64,000 nt of DNA from Mycolicibacter nonchromogenicus (GTDB lineage: Bacteria; Actinomycetota; Actinomycetes; Mycobacteriales; Mycobacteriaceae), in assembly GCF_002101775.1 (NCBI RefSeq), contig NZ_LQPI01000042.1:124001-188000 (forward strand), in the 5' to 3' direction. The stretch's first letter is position 1. The number at the start of each line of letters is the position of its first letter. Below the pieces are notes generated by a model. The model searched no databases. It was not told the origin of the DNA and worked only from the letters and a program-made list of their open reading frames with translations. Made by a program: the position numbers and the translations under genes. Positions 1 through 9,228 of the stretch are shown piece by piece.

Positions 1-119
1 CGCCCCCACTCCGCGTCGGCGGTGATCGATCTCACGCCCGCGGGCAGGCTTGGCAGCAAATAACTTTGCTAGGCTATCTTTTTACGTGTCGATGCATATC
101 TGAAGAGGAATTTCCGTTT

Positions 120-1172
120 ATGAGCACCGTCTCCGCCTATGCCGCCACGTCGGCAACCGACCCGCTGAGCCCGACCACCATCACCCGGCGGGACCCCGGC
201 CCGCACGACGTGGCGTTCGACATTCATTTCGCCGGCATCTGCCATTCCGACATCCACACGGTCAGGGCCGAGTGGGGCACTCCGCAATACCCCCTGGTGC
301 CCGGCCACGAGATCGCCGGTGTGGTGACGGCCGTCGGGTCCGAGGTGACGAAGTTCAAGGTCGGCGACCGGGTCGGCGTGGGTTGCTTCGTCGACTCCTG
401 CCGCGAGTGCACCAATTGCCAGGCCGGCCTTGAGCAGTACTGCACCGGCGGCGGCATGATCGGTACCTATGCCGGCGTCGGCCGCGACGGCCAGCCCACG
501 CAGGGCGGCTACAGCGGCGCGATCGTCGTCGACGAGAACTACGTGTTGAGCATCCCCGACGAGATCCCCCTGGATGCCGCCGCTCCCCTGCTGTGCGCCG
601 GGGTGACCACCTATTCGCCGCTGCGGCACTGGAATGTCGGTCCCGGCAAGCGGATTGCGGTCGTTGGCCTCGGCGGGCTGGGACACATGGCCGTCAAGCT
701 CGGGGCCGCGATGGGTGCCGAGGTGACGGTGCTGTCGCAGTCGCTGAAGAAGATGGAGGACGGCCTGCGATTGGGGGCCGAGCACTACTACGCAACCAGT
801 GACCGAGCGACGTTCAAGGATCTGCGCGGCAAATTCGACGTCATCTTGAACACCGTCTCGGCCAGCCTGGACCTGGGCGCGTACCTGAACCTGCTCACCC
901 TCGACGGCACACTGGTCGAGTTGGGCATGCCCGAGCATGCCCTGACGGTGCCGCCGAGTCCGCTGGTCAGGATGCGGCGCAGTGTGACGGGCTCGCTGAT
1001 CGGCGGGATCGCCGAGACCCAGGAGATGTTGAACTTCTGCGCGGAGCACGGCGTGCGCCCCGAGATCGAGGTCATCGAGCCGGACTACATCAACACCGCC
1101 TACGAGCGGGTGCTGGCCTCGGACGTGCGCTACCGCTTCGTCATCGACACCGAGTCGTTGCGGCAGCCCTAG
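120..1172 (+). CDS. adhC: Zinc-dependent NADP(H) alcohol/cinnamyl-alcohol dehydrogenase
   Basis: Cytosolic medium-chain dehydrogenase of 350 residues that should interconvert alcohols and aldehydes with NADP(H). Visible features are the catalytic zinc ligands Cys41 (CHSD) and His63-Glu64 (GHE), the four structural-zinc cysteines at 94, 97, 100 and 108, and the Rossmann motif GLGGLG near residue 190. This is the cinnamyl-alcohol-dehydrogenase branch, and it corresponds in content and position to M. tuberculosis AdhC (Rv3045), two genes before nrdF2. An upstream in-frame start at 66 exists, but the ATG at 120 follows a purine-rich AAGAGGAA and gives the family's normal N-terminus. Substrate cannot be told from the sequence. 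Confidence 0.92.
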   Translation: MSTVSAYAATSATDPLSPTTITRRDPGPHDVAFDIHFAGICHSDIHTVRAEWGTPQYPLVPGHEIAGVVTAVGSEVTKFKVGDRVGVGCFVDSCRECTNCQAGLEQYCTGGGMIGTYAGVGRDGQPTQGGYSGAIVVDENYVLSIPDEIPLDAAAPLLCAGVTTYSPLRHWNVGPGKRIAVVGLGGLGHMAVKLGAAMGAEVTVLSQSLKKMEDGLRLGAEHYYATSDRATFKDLRGKFDVILNTVSASLDLGAYLNLLTLDGTLVELGMPEHALTVPPSPLVRMRRSVTGSLIGGIAETQEMLNFCAEHGVRPEIEVIEPDYINTAYERVLASDVRYRFVIDTESLRQP

Positions 1173-1187
1173 CACCGAGCGTTCGAT

Positions 1188-1248
1188 CGCCGAGCGTGCA
1201 CTCAGACCGAAAAATCGCGAAATCGCCGGTCTCAGTGCACGTTCGGCG
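1188..1248. terminator. Long imperfect inverted repeat between convergent genes (bidirectional terminator or dispersed repeat)
   Basis: Two 22-base arms (1188-1209 and 1227-1248) can pair at 20 of 22 positions around a 17-base A-rich loop; the core of each arm is GTGCACT-CAGACC and its complement. It fills the space between adhC and the convergent MFS gene, so it could stop transcription from both sides. The arms lack a U-tract, so a dispersed mycobacterial repeat element is an alternative. Confidence 0.5.
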
Positions 1249-1263
1249 AAATGACCAGAGGCC

Positions 1264-2538
1264 TCAGACGTAGCGGTTGCGCCCCGCCAATGCGCCCGTC
1301 AGCGTCTGCACCAGGTAGACCGCCAGAATCATCAGCCACGGCACGGTCCAGCCGCCGCTGACCTGGTGCAACAGGCCGAACAGGAACGGGCCGACGCCGG
1401 CGAGCAGGTAGCCGAAGCCCTGCGCCATTCCCGACAGACTCGCCGTCTCCTGCGCGTCACGGGCGCGCAGCGCAATCACGGTGAGCGCCAACGAGAACAC
1501 GCTCATTCCCAGGCCCACCAGCACACTCCACAGCAGCGGTGCGGCCGCGGGTGCGATCAACAGGCCGAGCACCCCGGCCATGCCGAGCACGCCCAAACCG
1601 ACGATCCATCCGCTTTGGCTGTCGCGCCGCGCGGCCAGCGGCGAAATGATCAGGCTGATCGGCACCGCGATCAGCGAGATGAAGCCGAGCAGCAGGCCCG
1701 CCTGCGTCTCGCTCGTGCCGTTGTCGATGAGCACCTCGGGCAGCCAGCCCAGCACCACGTAGGCCAGAAACGACTGGGTGCCGAAGAACAGCGTGACGGT
1801 CCAGGCCAGTCTGCTGCCCACCAGCGACCGGCGTGTGCTCGTAGTCTCGGGCGTGGCGGCGCCTGGCCGGTCGAGTCCGCGGGCCCCCATCACCCAGGCC
1901 GCCAATGCCAGCAGCGCCAGCGCGCTCCAGGCGCCCAGGGCGCCGCGCCAACCGCCCAGTGCGGTGTCGAGTACCGGGGTGACCGCCGAGCCCAAGGCCC
2001 CTCCCCCCTGCAGCGCGGCGGTGTAGACCCCGGTCATCAGCCCGACCTGCGCCGGGAAGGATCCCCGGATGATCACCGGGATCAGCACATTGATCAAGGC
2101 GATTCCGGCAGTCGCCACCAGCGTTCCACCGAGCACCACTATGGGCCCGTTGCAGACCCGGATCAGCAGTCCCGCAACGAGTATCAGCAGTGCCGCCGCC
2201 ACCGTGCGTCCCAGCCCGATCCGTCGCGACAACCACGGCGCGCCGAGCCCGGCCGCGGCGAAGCACAGTCCGGGCAAGGTGGTCAGGACACCGGCCCAGG
2301 TGTCCGAGACGCCCAGCGCTGCACGCATCTCCGGCAGCAGCGGACCCACGCTGGTGATCGCCGGGCGCAGGTTCAGTGCGGTCAAGACCACCGCGACGGT
2401 CAGCAGGGCACCCCCGGCGGCCATTGCCGCCGGTGGGAGTTCGGCCGCGCCCTCGAGTTCCAGTTCGAGATCGCGCTCGTATTGGCCGGGCGTTTCGTTG
2501 CGGGCAGTGCAGGACACCTGAAGTAGGATCGCATACAT
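1264..2538 (-). CDS. MFS transporter, CynX/NimT (cyanate/nitroimidazole) type
   Basis: Inner-membrane permease of 424 residues with about twelve hydrophobic segments. The family hallmark near the first segment, LNLRPAITSVGPLLPEM, is present, as is the MFS loop RRIGLGR. CynX/NimT proteins import or export small anions such as cyanate or expel 2-nitroimidazole; the substrate here is unknown. The ATG at 2538 lies inside the operator-like dyads shared with the divergent GntR gene, so either the transcript is leaderless or translation begins further in, for example at Met39 (2424), just before the first membrane segment. Divergent pairing with a GntR regulator suggests substrate-induced expression. 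Confidence 0.87.
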   Translation of the reverse strand: MYAILLQVSCTARNETPGQYERDLELELEGAAELPPAAMAAGGALLTVAVVLTALNLRPAITSVGPLLPEMRAALGVSDTWAGVLTTLPGLCFAAAGLGAPWLSRRIGLGRTVAAALLILVAGLLIRVCNGPIVVLGGTLVATAGIALINVLIPVIIRGSFPAQVGLMTGVYTAALQGGGALGSAVTPVLDTALGGWRGALGAWSALALLALAAWVMGARGLDRPGAATPETTSTRRSLVGSRLAWTVTLFFGTQSFLAYVVLGWLPEVLIDNGTSETQAGLLLGFISLIAVPISLIISPLAARRDSQSGWIVGLGVLGMAGVLGLLIAPAAAPLLWSVLVGLGMSVFSLALTVIALRARDAQETASLSGMAQGFGYLLAGVGPFLFGLLHQVSGGWTVPWLMILAVYLVQTLTGALAGRNRYV

Positions 2539-2552
2539 CCTATGATTGGATG
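2524..2552. promoter_or_regulatory. Overlapping inverted repeats, probable GntR operator
   Basis: TAGGAT-N7-ATCCTA (2524-2542) is a perfect 6-base dyad. It overlaps a second one, CATCC-N7-GGATG (2536-2552), so three evenly spaced half-sites lie between the divergent MFS and GntR starts. FadR-type GntR repressors commonly bind such dyads in their own promoter. Inference: autoregulatory operator controlling both genes. Confidence 0.6.
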
Positions 2553-2565
2553 AAGGGAGGATGGT

Positions 2566-3243
2566 GTGCCGTTGGTCACCACCCGCCGCACCGGCTTGGT
2601 AGATCAGGTGATCGAGCAGATTCGCACCTCAGTGACCTGCGGAGAATGGCCGGTCGATACCCGGATTCCCACCGAGCCAGAGCTCGCCGAGGCCCTCGGC
2701 GTCGGCCGCAACACGGTCCGTGAGGCGGTCCGGGCGCTGGCCCACAGCGGCATCCTGGAAGTCCGCCAGGGCGACGGGACCTACGTGCGCGCCACCAGCG
2801 AAGTGTCCGGCGCAGTGCGCCGGCTGTGCGGTTCTGAGCTGCGCGACGTGCTACAGGTCCGACGTTGCCTGGAGGTGGAGGGCGCACGCCTGGCGGCGGT
2901 CGCCCGCACCGATGAGGACCTTGCCGAGCTGCGCGCACTGTTGGATCGCCGCGACGGCTACCAGCAGGAGGGCCGACGCGAAGAGTTTGTTCGCGCCGAC
3001 ACCGATTTCCATCTCGCGGTGGTCCGCTGCTCACACAATGCGGTGCTGACCGAGCTGTACTGCGGACTCACCGAGGTACTCATGGCCAGCGTGGCCACCA
3101 CGAGTGCGAAGCCGGTACAGGCCGACCAGATCCGGCACCGGGGCCTGGTGGAGGCGATCGCCGCGGCCGACGTCGAGGCAGCCGGACGCGAGGCGGGCGG
3201 ATTCCTCGACGAGCTGCTCGATCAACTACCGCCGCCGCACTGA
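2566..3243 (+). CDS. GntR/FadR-family transcriptional regulator
   Basis: DNA-binding regulator of 225 residues. The N-terminal winged helix-turn-helix spans about residues 10-75, with the GntR signature (IPTEPELAEALGVGRNTVREA and the wing QGDGTYV). An all-helical FCD effector domain follows, containing the family's acidic/histidine cluster (DTDFHLAV). The GTG at 2566 is preceded by GGGAGG at a good distance, and no closer in-frame start fits. It is divergent from the CynX-type transporter and very likely controls it through the dyads between them. Effector unknown; FCD domains usually bind small carboxylates, often with a metal. Confidence 0.92.
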   Translation: MPLVTTRRTGLVDQVIEQIRTSVTCGEWPVDTRIPTEPELAEALGVGRNTVREAVRALAHSGILEVRQGDGTYVRATSEVSGAVRRLCGSELRDVLQVRRCLEVEGARLAAVARTDEDLAELRALLDRRDGYQQEGRREEFVRADTDFHLAVVRCSHNAVLTELYCGLTEVLMASVATTSAKPVQADQIRHRGLVEAIAAADVEAAGREAGGFLDELLDQLPPPH

Positions 3244-3248
3244 ACCGC

Positions 3249-3656
3249 TCAGTCGCGTCGAAGCCCCAACACGCGCAGCAGCTCCGGTCGACGCAAGATG
3301 AGGCTGATCCACACCAGCACGCCGACGTAGACCCCCGACAGGACAAACCCTGCCAGTGGTTTGTCGGCATGCAGGTTGATGGTCACCGCCCCGCCCAGGT
3401 AGGCGGTCAGGCCCAGTGCGCCCAGCACGGCGGTGCGGGGAATCAGGAAAACGGCCAGGCACACCAACAGGACCCAGCCGATCACCGCGGTCTTGTCCGG
3501 TGAGAAGCCAAGCGCTTCGGTGCCCTCGCGGGCGAACTCCACACCCAGGATCTTCGGGATGGCATCGAATGCGAAGAACAGCCCCAGCACGGCGGTGATC
3601 ACGGCTCCGGTGACCCACGCCCGAGACCGCTTAGTGGGTTCGGCGTTTGTCGTCAT
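3249..3656 (-). CDS. DoxX-like small integral membrane protein
   Basis: Protein of 135 residues with four predicted membrane helices (about residues 15-38, 57-75, 78-97 and 105-122) and a short basic C-terminus, the topology of the DoxX-like family. An Asp-Ala-Ile-Pro-Lys stretch after the first helix resembles the DoxX conserved region. Function of such proteins is poorly defined; some contribute to membrane redox balance. It lies 22 bases downstream of the NarK-like transporter on the same strand and so is probably co-transcribed with it. The stop sits 5 bases from the stop of the convergent GntR gene, leaving no room for a separate terminator. Confidence 0.7.
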   Translation of the reverse strand: MTTNAEPTKRSRAWVTGAVITAVLGLFFAFDAIPKILGVEFAREGTEALGFSPDKTAVIGWVLLVCLAVFLIPRTAVLGALGLTAYLGGAVTINLHADKPLAGFVLSGVYVGVLVWISLILRRPELLRVLGLRRD

Positions 3657-3678
3657 CTTGTCTCCCTAAACTCGACGG

Positions 3679-4887
3679 TCATTGTGTAGTGATCGGTTCT
3701 CGCGCACGCAGAAATACCGTGGTGTAGCCGAACAGCAGCACCGCGGTCGCCACCAGCAGCAGCAGTCCCGTCGCATAGCTGTTGCGCGCCGGATCGTAGG
3801 TCGCGCCCATCACCAGCGGCGGGAAATAGCCGCCCAACCCGCCGACCGCGGCCACGATTCCGGTGACCGAGCCGACCGCACCGGCCGGAGCACGGTGGGA
3901 CACCCAGGCGAACACCCCACCGGTGCCGATGCCGAGCGCAACCGCAAGAGGCAGAAACGTCAGGCCCGACCAGATGTCGGCCGGCGGCTTGAACACCGAG
4001 ATCAGGGTCTGCACCGCGATTCCGGCCAGCGAGGCCAAGACGACGTACTTGGGCGCGATGTGGTCGGCCAGCGTTCCCCCGAGTAGTCGGGCCAGCACTG
4101 CCGCCAGGGCGAACACCGCGGTGCGCTCCCCCGCGCCGACCGCGGAGAAGTCGTAGACCGTCTTGATGTAGATGGGCAGGTAGCTGCAGAAGGCCACGAA
4201 GCCGCCGAAGACCAGCCCGTACAGCAACGACATCTCCCACGTCACCCGCAACCGTGCTGCCGCCTTGAGCTTGGGCAGCACCGAGGCGGTGTTGGGCACA
4301 AAGCGCGGGCCGTTGCGCATCAACACCACACACAGCAGCGCCGAAATCGCCAGGGCCGCCGCAACGATGAGATGGGTGGTGAACAACCCGAACCAGTTCA
4401 CGAATCGGGGCGTGAAGTACGCCGAGACCGCGGTTCCGACCATGCCCATCCCGAACACCCCGGTGGCGAATCCGCGGCGCTGCGGGGCAAACCAGTTGTT
4501 GGCGAACGGGATTCCAATCGCGAACACGGTGCCGGCCACCCCGAGAAAGAAGCCAGCCACCAGCATCAGCGGGTAGGAACCGATCTTCGCCGCGTATCCG
4601 ACCGCCAACACGGGCACAAGCGAGGCCAGCGAGACCCCGATGAACATTCTGCGGCCGCCGAAGCGGTCGGTCATCACTCCGGTGGCGATCCGGCCCAGCG
4701 CTCCGACCAGGATCGGCGTGGCCACCAGCAGTGCCTGCTGGTTGGAGCTGAGTGACAACTGACTGGCATAGCGCGTCGAGAGCGGGCCGATCAAGGTCCA
4801 CGCCCAGAAGCAGACGACCGAGACCCAGGTGGCCAGGGCCAACTGCACGCCCGGACCGGCGCCGCCACCGGGCTCATCAGCGCTCAT
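3679..4887 (-). CDS. MFS transporter, NarK/OFA-like
   Basis: Membrane carrier of 402 residues with twelve hydrophobic segments. The MFS motif A appears as GRIATGVMTDRFGGRR between helices 2 and 3, and a glycine-rich helix similar to the nitrate signature of NarK proteins occurs in the C-terminal half (GIVAAVGGLGGYFPPL), which favours nitrate/nitrite or a related anion. An open frame continues upstream to 5331, but that part is antisense to the HD-domain gene; the ATG at 4887 (MSADEP) gives a normal N-terminus. It heads a probable two-gene unit with the DoxX-like gene. No nitrate reductase genes are nearby, so the substrate is inferred only from family resemblance. Confidence 0.85.
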   Translation of the reverse strand: MSADEPGGGAGPGVQLALATWVSVVCFWAWTLIGPLSTRYASQLSLSSNQQALLVATPILVGALGRIATGVMTDRFGGRRMFIGVSLASLVPVLAVGYAAKIGSYPLMLVAGFFLGVAGTVFAIGIPFANNWFAPQRRGFATGVFGMGMVGTAVSAYFTPRFVNWFGLFTTHLIVAAALAISALLCVVLMRNGPRFVPNTASVLPKLKAAARLRVTWEMSLLYGLVFGGFVAFCSYLPIYIKTVYDFSAVGAGERTAVFALAAVLARLLGGTLADHIAPKYVVLASLAGIAVQTLISVFKPPADIWSGLTFLPLAVALGIGTGGVFAWVSHRAPAGAVGSVTGIVAAVGGLGGYFPPLVMGATYDPARNSYATGLLLLVATAVLLFGYTTVFLRAREPITTQ

Positions 4888-5060
4888 CACGAATTCATGC
4901 AAGCACTCCAAGGCGCTGACGGGTCGCCATTCGTTCAAAATGCCGGCCCTGTGGCCCCCACGCCCCTGTCGCGATCTGTGGCATCTACGGCCCGTTCTCC
5001 ACGTGTCACGGAAAGGCAGCGCGCGCAAGCTGGTCAGAACGACCACCGAGGAGACTGGCC

Positions 5061-5705
5061 ATGGCAACGCAGCAAGACATCGCCGACATCGTCGTACCCG
5101 ACTCGCAGCTCGCCCGCGAGGCAACCGAGTTCGTCCGCAGCGCCGAAGATGACGTCCTTTTCCATCACTCCCGACGAGTGTTCTTGTTCGGCGCACTGCA
5201 CGGTCGGCGCTCGGGACTGCAACCGGACTTGGAGCTGCTCTATGTGGCGGCGCTGTTTCACGACATCGGCCTGACACCGCGCTACCGGCACTCCACCCAG
5301 CGCTTCGAGATCGACGGTGCCGATGCCGCATTTGAGTTCCTGGTCGACCACGGCGTAGCGCAGGCCGATGCCGACAACGTCTGGCTCGGCATCGCTCTAC
5401 ACACGACGCCCGAGATCACGGCGCGGCTTGGCGCCGAAACCGCTTTGCTCGCAGCGGGTGTCAAGACCGATGTGGTCGGTGTGGGCCACGCGGATCTGTC
5501 CGCTGCCGACATTGCCGCGGTGGTGGCCGCCCATCCGCGGCCGGACTTCAAGAACCGCATTCTGGCGGCCTTCAACAACGGTATGAAGCACCGCCCGGAG
5601 AGCACTTTCGGGACGATGAATGACGACGTGCTGGCGTATTTCGACCCGGCATTCCAGCGCGGCAACCTCGTCGACGCCGTCCTCAACAGCCCATGGCCCG
5701 AATAG
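5061..5705 (+). CDS. HD-domain protein, cyanamide-hydratase-like
   Basis: Cytosolic protein of 214 residues. The HD metal-binding residues are visible: His35/His36 in VLFHHSRR, the His67-Asp68 pair in FHDIGL, and His114 in IALHTTPE. The arrangement matches the cyanamide hydratase-like branch of HD proteins rather than nucleotide phosphohydrolases. Function in bacteria of this branch is mostly unknown. A ribosome site GAGGAGA precedes the ATG. The nitroreductase gene follows 18 bases later on the same strand, so the two probably form one operon. Confidence 0.85.
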   Translation: MATQQDIADIVVPDSQLAREATEFVRSAEDDVLFHHSRRVFLFGALHGRRSGLQPDLELLYVAALFHDIGLTPRYRHSTQRFEIDGADAAFEFLVDHGVAQADADNVWLGIALHTTPEITARLGAETALLAAGVKTDVVGVGHADLSAADIAAVVAAHPRPDFKNRILAAFNNGMKHRPESTFGTMNDDVLAYFDPAFQRGNLVDAVLNSPWPE

Positions 5706-5723
5706 CGGAGAGGAGCAGGCAAC

Positions 5724-6425
5724 ATGGAGATCCACGAAGCGCTGTACACCACCAGGATGATGCGGCGGCTGAGGCCCGATCCGATTCCGCTGGACACCCA
5801 GGCCCGGATCCTCGATGCGGCCGTCCGCGCCCCCAACGGCGGCAACACCCAACGCTGGCACTTCCTGGTCGTCGACGAACCCGATCTCAAGCGTGAACTG
5901 GCCCAGCTGTTTCGGCAGGGGCGCGCCGTCGAATACGAGAAGTTCGCGACCGGTGCGGGGCCGATGGCGGCTGCCGCTCCCGGCGCGAATCTGACTCAGC
6001 ACGCCGAGACGATGCGCCGCATGAAGGGGTCCGGTGATTATCTGGCCGACCACTTCGAGGAAGTTCCGCTACTGCTGTTCGTCTTCGCCATCGACGACCT
6101 CGGCGGCGCGAACATCTTCCCGGCGATCTGGAGCATATTGTTGGCCGCTCGCGCCGAAGGAGTCGGCGGCGTGATGACGATGGTGTTACGCAACTTCGAA
6201 GACCGGGTCAACGAGCTGTTGGGCGTGCCCGTCGCCGAAGGCTGGACGATGTCGGCCATGCTCGCCCTCGGCTATCCACGCGGAAAGTGGGGGGTCGCCG
6301 CCAATCGGCGTCCCGTCCAAGAGGTTTCATCACGAAACCGCTGGGGCACGGCGTTCGGCATCGACGTGCCGGCGCCACTGTGGCCGCATGACTACCTGGC
6401 ACCCGCCGTGGCATCGGCGGGCTGA
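5724..6425 (+). CDS. Nitroreductase-family flavoprotein
   Basis: Flavin-dependent oxidoreductase of 233 residues. The N-terminal FMN-phosphate contact RRLRPDPIP (about residues 13-21) and the APNGGNTQRWHF motif (about 33-44) are typical, and a glycine-rich GVGGVMTMVLR stretch closes the FMN site. Nitroreductases use NAD(P)H to reduce nitro groups, quinones or related compounds; several mycobacterial relatives act on other substrates, so the activity is open. It follows the HD-domain gene in a likely operon and converges on nrdF, whose stop is 36 bases away. Confidence 0.86.
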   Translation: MEIHEALYTTRMMRRLRPDPIPLDTQARILDAAVRAPNGGNTQRWHFLVVDEPDLKRELAQLFRQGRAVEYEKFATGAGPMAAAAPGANLTQHAETMRRMKGSGDYLADHFEEVPLLLFVFAIDDLGGANIFPAIWSILLAARAEGVGGVMTMVLRNFEDRVNELLGVPVAEGWTMSAMLALGYPRGKWGVAANRRPVQEVSSRNRWGTAFGIDVPAPLWPHDYLAPAVASAG

Positions 6426-6461
6426 GGAATCGAGGCCGTCATATCGACGGACCCCGAGGCT

Positions 6462-7448
<987 letters not shown>

Positions 7449-7473
7449 TCACCCTCCGAAATCTAGGCCTCTG

Positions 7474-7521
7474 ACACTACCCCTGGGGGCCGACAACCCG
7501 CGCCAACACAAGAAGTTGTGG
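7474..7521. promoter_or_regulatory. Pair of NrdR-like boxes upstream of nrdF
   Basis: Two 16-base elements, ACACTACCCCTGGGGG (7474-7489) and ACACAAGAAGTTGTGG (7506-7521), start exactly 32 bases apart, about three helical turns. The second matches the NrdR consensus ACACTAKATMTTGTGT at about 12 of 16 positions; the first is weaker. The same 32-base spacing occurs upstream of nrdH. Inference: NrdR repressor sites. Confidence 0.6.
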
Positions 7522-7534
7522 TCTGCGTGTCGTG

Positions 7535-9049
7535 TCACGCCACGCCGGAAAACCGGTACTCGCTCGGCCGCAACGTGCGGGTGTCCTGCCAGTACTGCCA
7601 GGTCATGCCGCTCCACAGAGTCCGGTTGACGCCGTGCTCGTCGAGGTACCAACTGTTGCATCCGCCGGTGATCCACACCGAGCCGGCGAGCTTGTCCTGC
7701 AATTCGGCGTTGTAGCGGTCCTGAGCGGCCCGACTGGGCGCCAGCGCCTGGGCACCGGCTTGATCAGCCGCGGCGATCGCCTGCGCGACGTAGCGGATCT
7801 GCGACTCGATCATGATCACCACCGAGGTGTGGCCGAGCGCGGTGTTGGGGCCGAGCAGGAAGAACAGGTTGGGCATGTCGGCCACCGCGATGCCGCGGTG
7901 GGCGACCACTCCCTCACGGTTCCAGCGGTCCACCAGATCTTCGCCGTGCGGCCCCTTGACGTCGACATAGGTGTAGGAGTCGGTGACGTGGAAGCCGGTG
8001 GCGGCCACGATGACGTCGACGGGATGCTCGGCGCCGTCGGCGGTGAGGATGCCGGTCGGCGTGATCCGGGTGATCCGCTCGGTGATCAGTGTCGTCTTGG
8101 GGTCGGCTACCGCCTGATAGTAGTTGGGCGAGTACAGGATCCGTTTGCAGCCGGCGCGGTAATTCGGGGTGAGCCGGCGACGCAGCTCCTTGTCACGCAC
8201 ATTGCGCCTGATGTTCCACTTCGCCACGAATTCGACGGCGCGCAGCAGGCTGGGACGTCTGGTCATCGCGTAGCCCAGGCCCTCCAGCCACCAGTAGATC
8301 CCCCAGCGCACCGCCAGCCGCAGTCCTGGGACCGTCGCGAACGCGGTGAGCAAAGCCCGGGGAAACGGCGAGTTGGGCCGTGGCACCACCCACGGCGGGG
8401 TGCGCTGATACAGCTGCACCTGCGCGACATCGGCGTTGCGCACCAGCTCCGGAACGATCTGGATGGCACTGGCGCCGGTGCCGATCACCGCGACCTTCTT
8501 GCCGGCCAGATCGACGGAGTGATCCCACTGGGCGGAGTGGAACATCGCGCCCTCGAACTGCTCTAGCCCCTCGATCTCCGGCAGACGTGGAATGTGCAGC
8601 CCACCTGCGCCGGAGATGACGAACTGCGCCACGTACTCCTGCCCGGAGTCGGTGAACACATGCCACCGGTATTCCTCGTCGTCCCAGATCGCGCGCTCGA
8701 CGCGTTCACCGAACCGGATCCGGCGACGCAGGCCGTACTTGTCGGTGACGCCCTTGAGGTAGTCCAAGATCTCCGGCTGCGGCGAAAACAACTTGCTCCA
8801 GGTGGCCTTCGGTTCGAAGGAGAACGAGTAGAGATGTGACGGCACGTCGCAGGCGCAGCCCGGGTAGGTGTTTTCCCGCCAGGTCCCGCCGATCTCGTCA
8901 GCCTTCTCCACGATGACGAAGTCCACGCCCTGTTTCTGCAGGGCGATGCCCATGCCCAGGCCGGAGAACCCGGTCCCGATGATGAGCGCCCGGGTGTGTA
9001 CCGGAGTCTGGCGTCCGGCGTCCTCGGCGGTGTGATCGGTCAGCGTCAT
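7535..9049 (-). CDS. Flavin-containing / Baeyer-Villiger-type monooxygenase
   Basis: FAD- and NADPH-dependent monooxygenase of 504 residues, expected to insert oxygen into ketones or to oxygenate heteroatoms. The FAD Rossmann motif IIGTGFSGLG lies near residues 24-33. The Baeyer-Villiger fingerprint FxGxxxHxxxW is exact (FEGAMFHSAQW), directly followed by the NADPH-binding VIGTGASAIQ. In order and type it corresponds to M. tuberculosis Rv3049c next to nrdF2. The ATG at 9049 (MTLTDH) is chosen over an upstream in-frame start because it is preceded by GGGAGGGATG and gives a normal-length N-terminus. Substrate unknown. Confidence 0.92.
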   Translation of the reverse strand: MTLTDHTAEDAGRQTPVHTRALIIGTGFSGLGMGIALQKQGVDFVIVEKADEIGGTWRENTYPGCACDVPSHLYSFSFEPKATWSKLFSPQPEILDYLKGVTDKYGLRRRIRFGERVERAIWDDEEYRWHVFTDSGQEYVAQFVISGAGGLHIPRLPEIEGLEQFEGAMFHSAQWDHSVDLAGKKVAVIGTGASAIQIVPELVRNADVAQVQLYQRTPPWVVPRPNSPFPRALLTAFATVPGLRLAVRWGIYWWLEGLGYAMTRRPSLLRAVEFVAKWNIRRNVRDKELRRRLTPNYRAGCKRILYSPNYYQAVADPKTTLITERITRITPTGILTADGAEHPVDVIVAATGFHVTDSYTYVDVKGPHGEDLVDRWNREGVVAHRGIAVADMPNLFFLLGPNTALGHTSVVIMIESQIRYVAQAIAAADQAGAQALAPSRAAQDRYNAELQDKLAGSVWITGGCNSWYLDEHGVNRTLWSGMTWQYWQDTRTLRPSEYRFSGVA

Positions 9050-9228
9050 CGCGCATCCCTCCCTTGGGTTCGCTGTCCAGTCTGTTTGCCCCGGCATGCG
9101 CCCGTCAACGGCAGATAGTCACCAATCAGCCGCCACATGACACAGCCGTAAACGTCTTCGTTTCGGCCTGAAATCTCCCCCGCCTCGGCGATACGCTCAA
9201 CCCCCACCACCACTGTCGAGGCGGTCCC

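Noticed and set aside
61-82. Possible IdeR box before adhC
   Set aside because: The TAGGCTA core is present, but only about 11 of 19 consensus positions match, too few to support.
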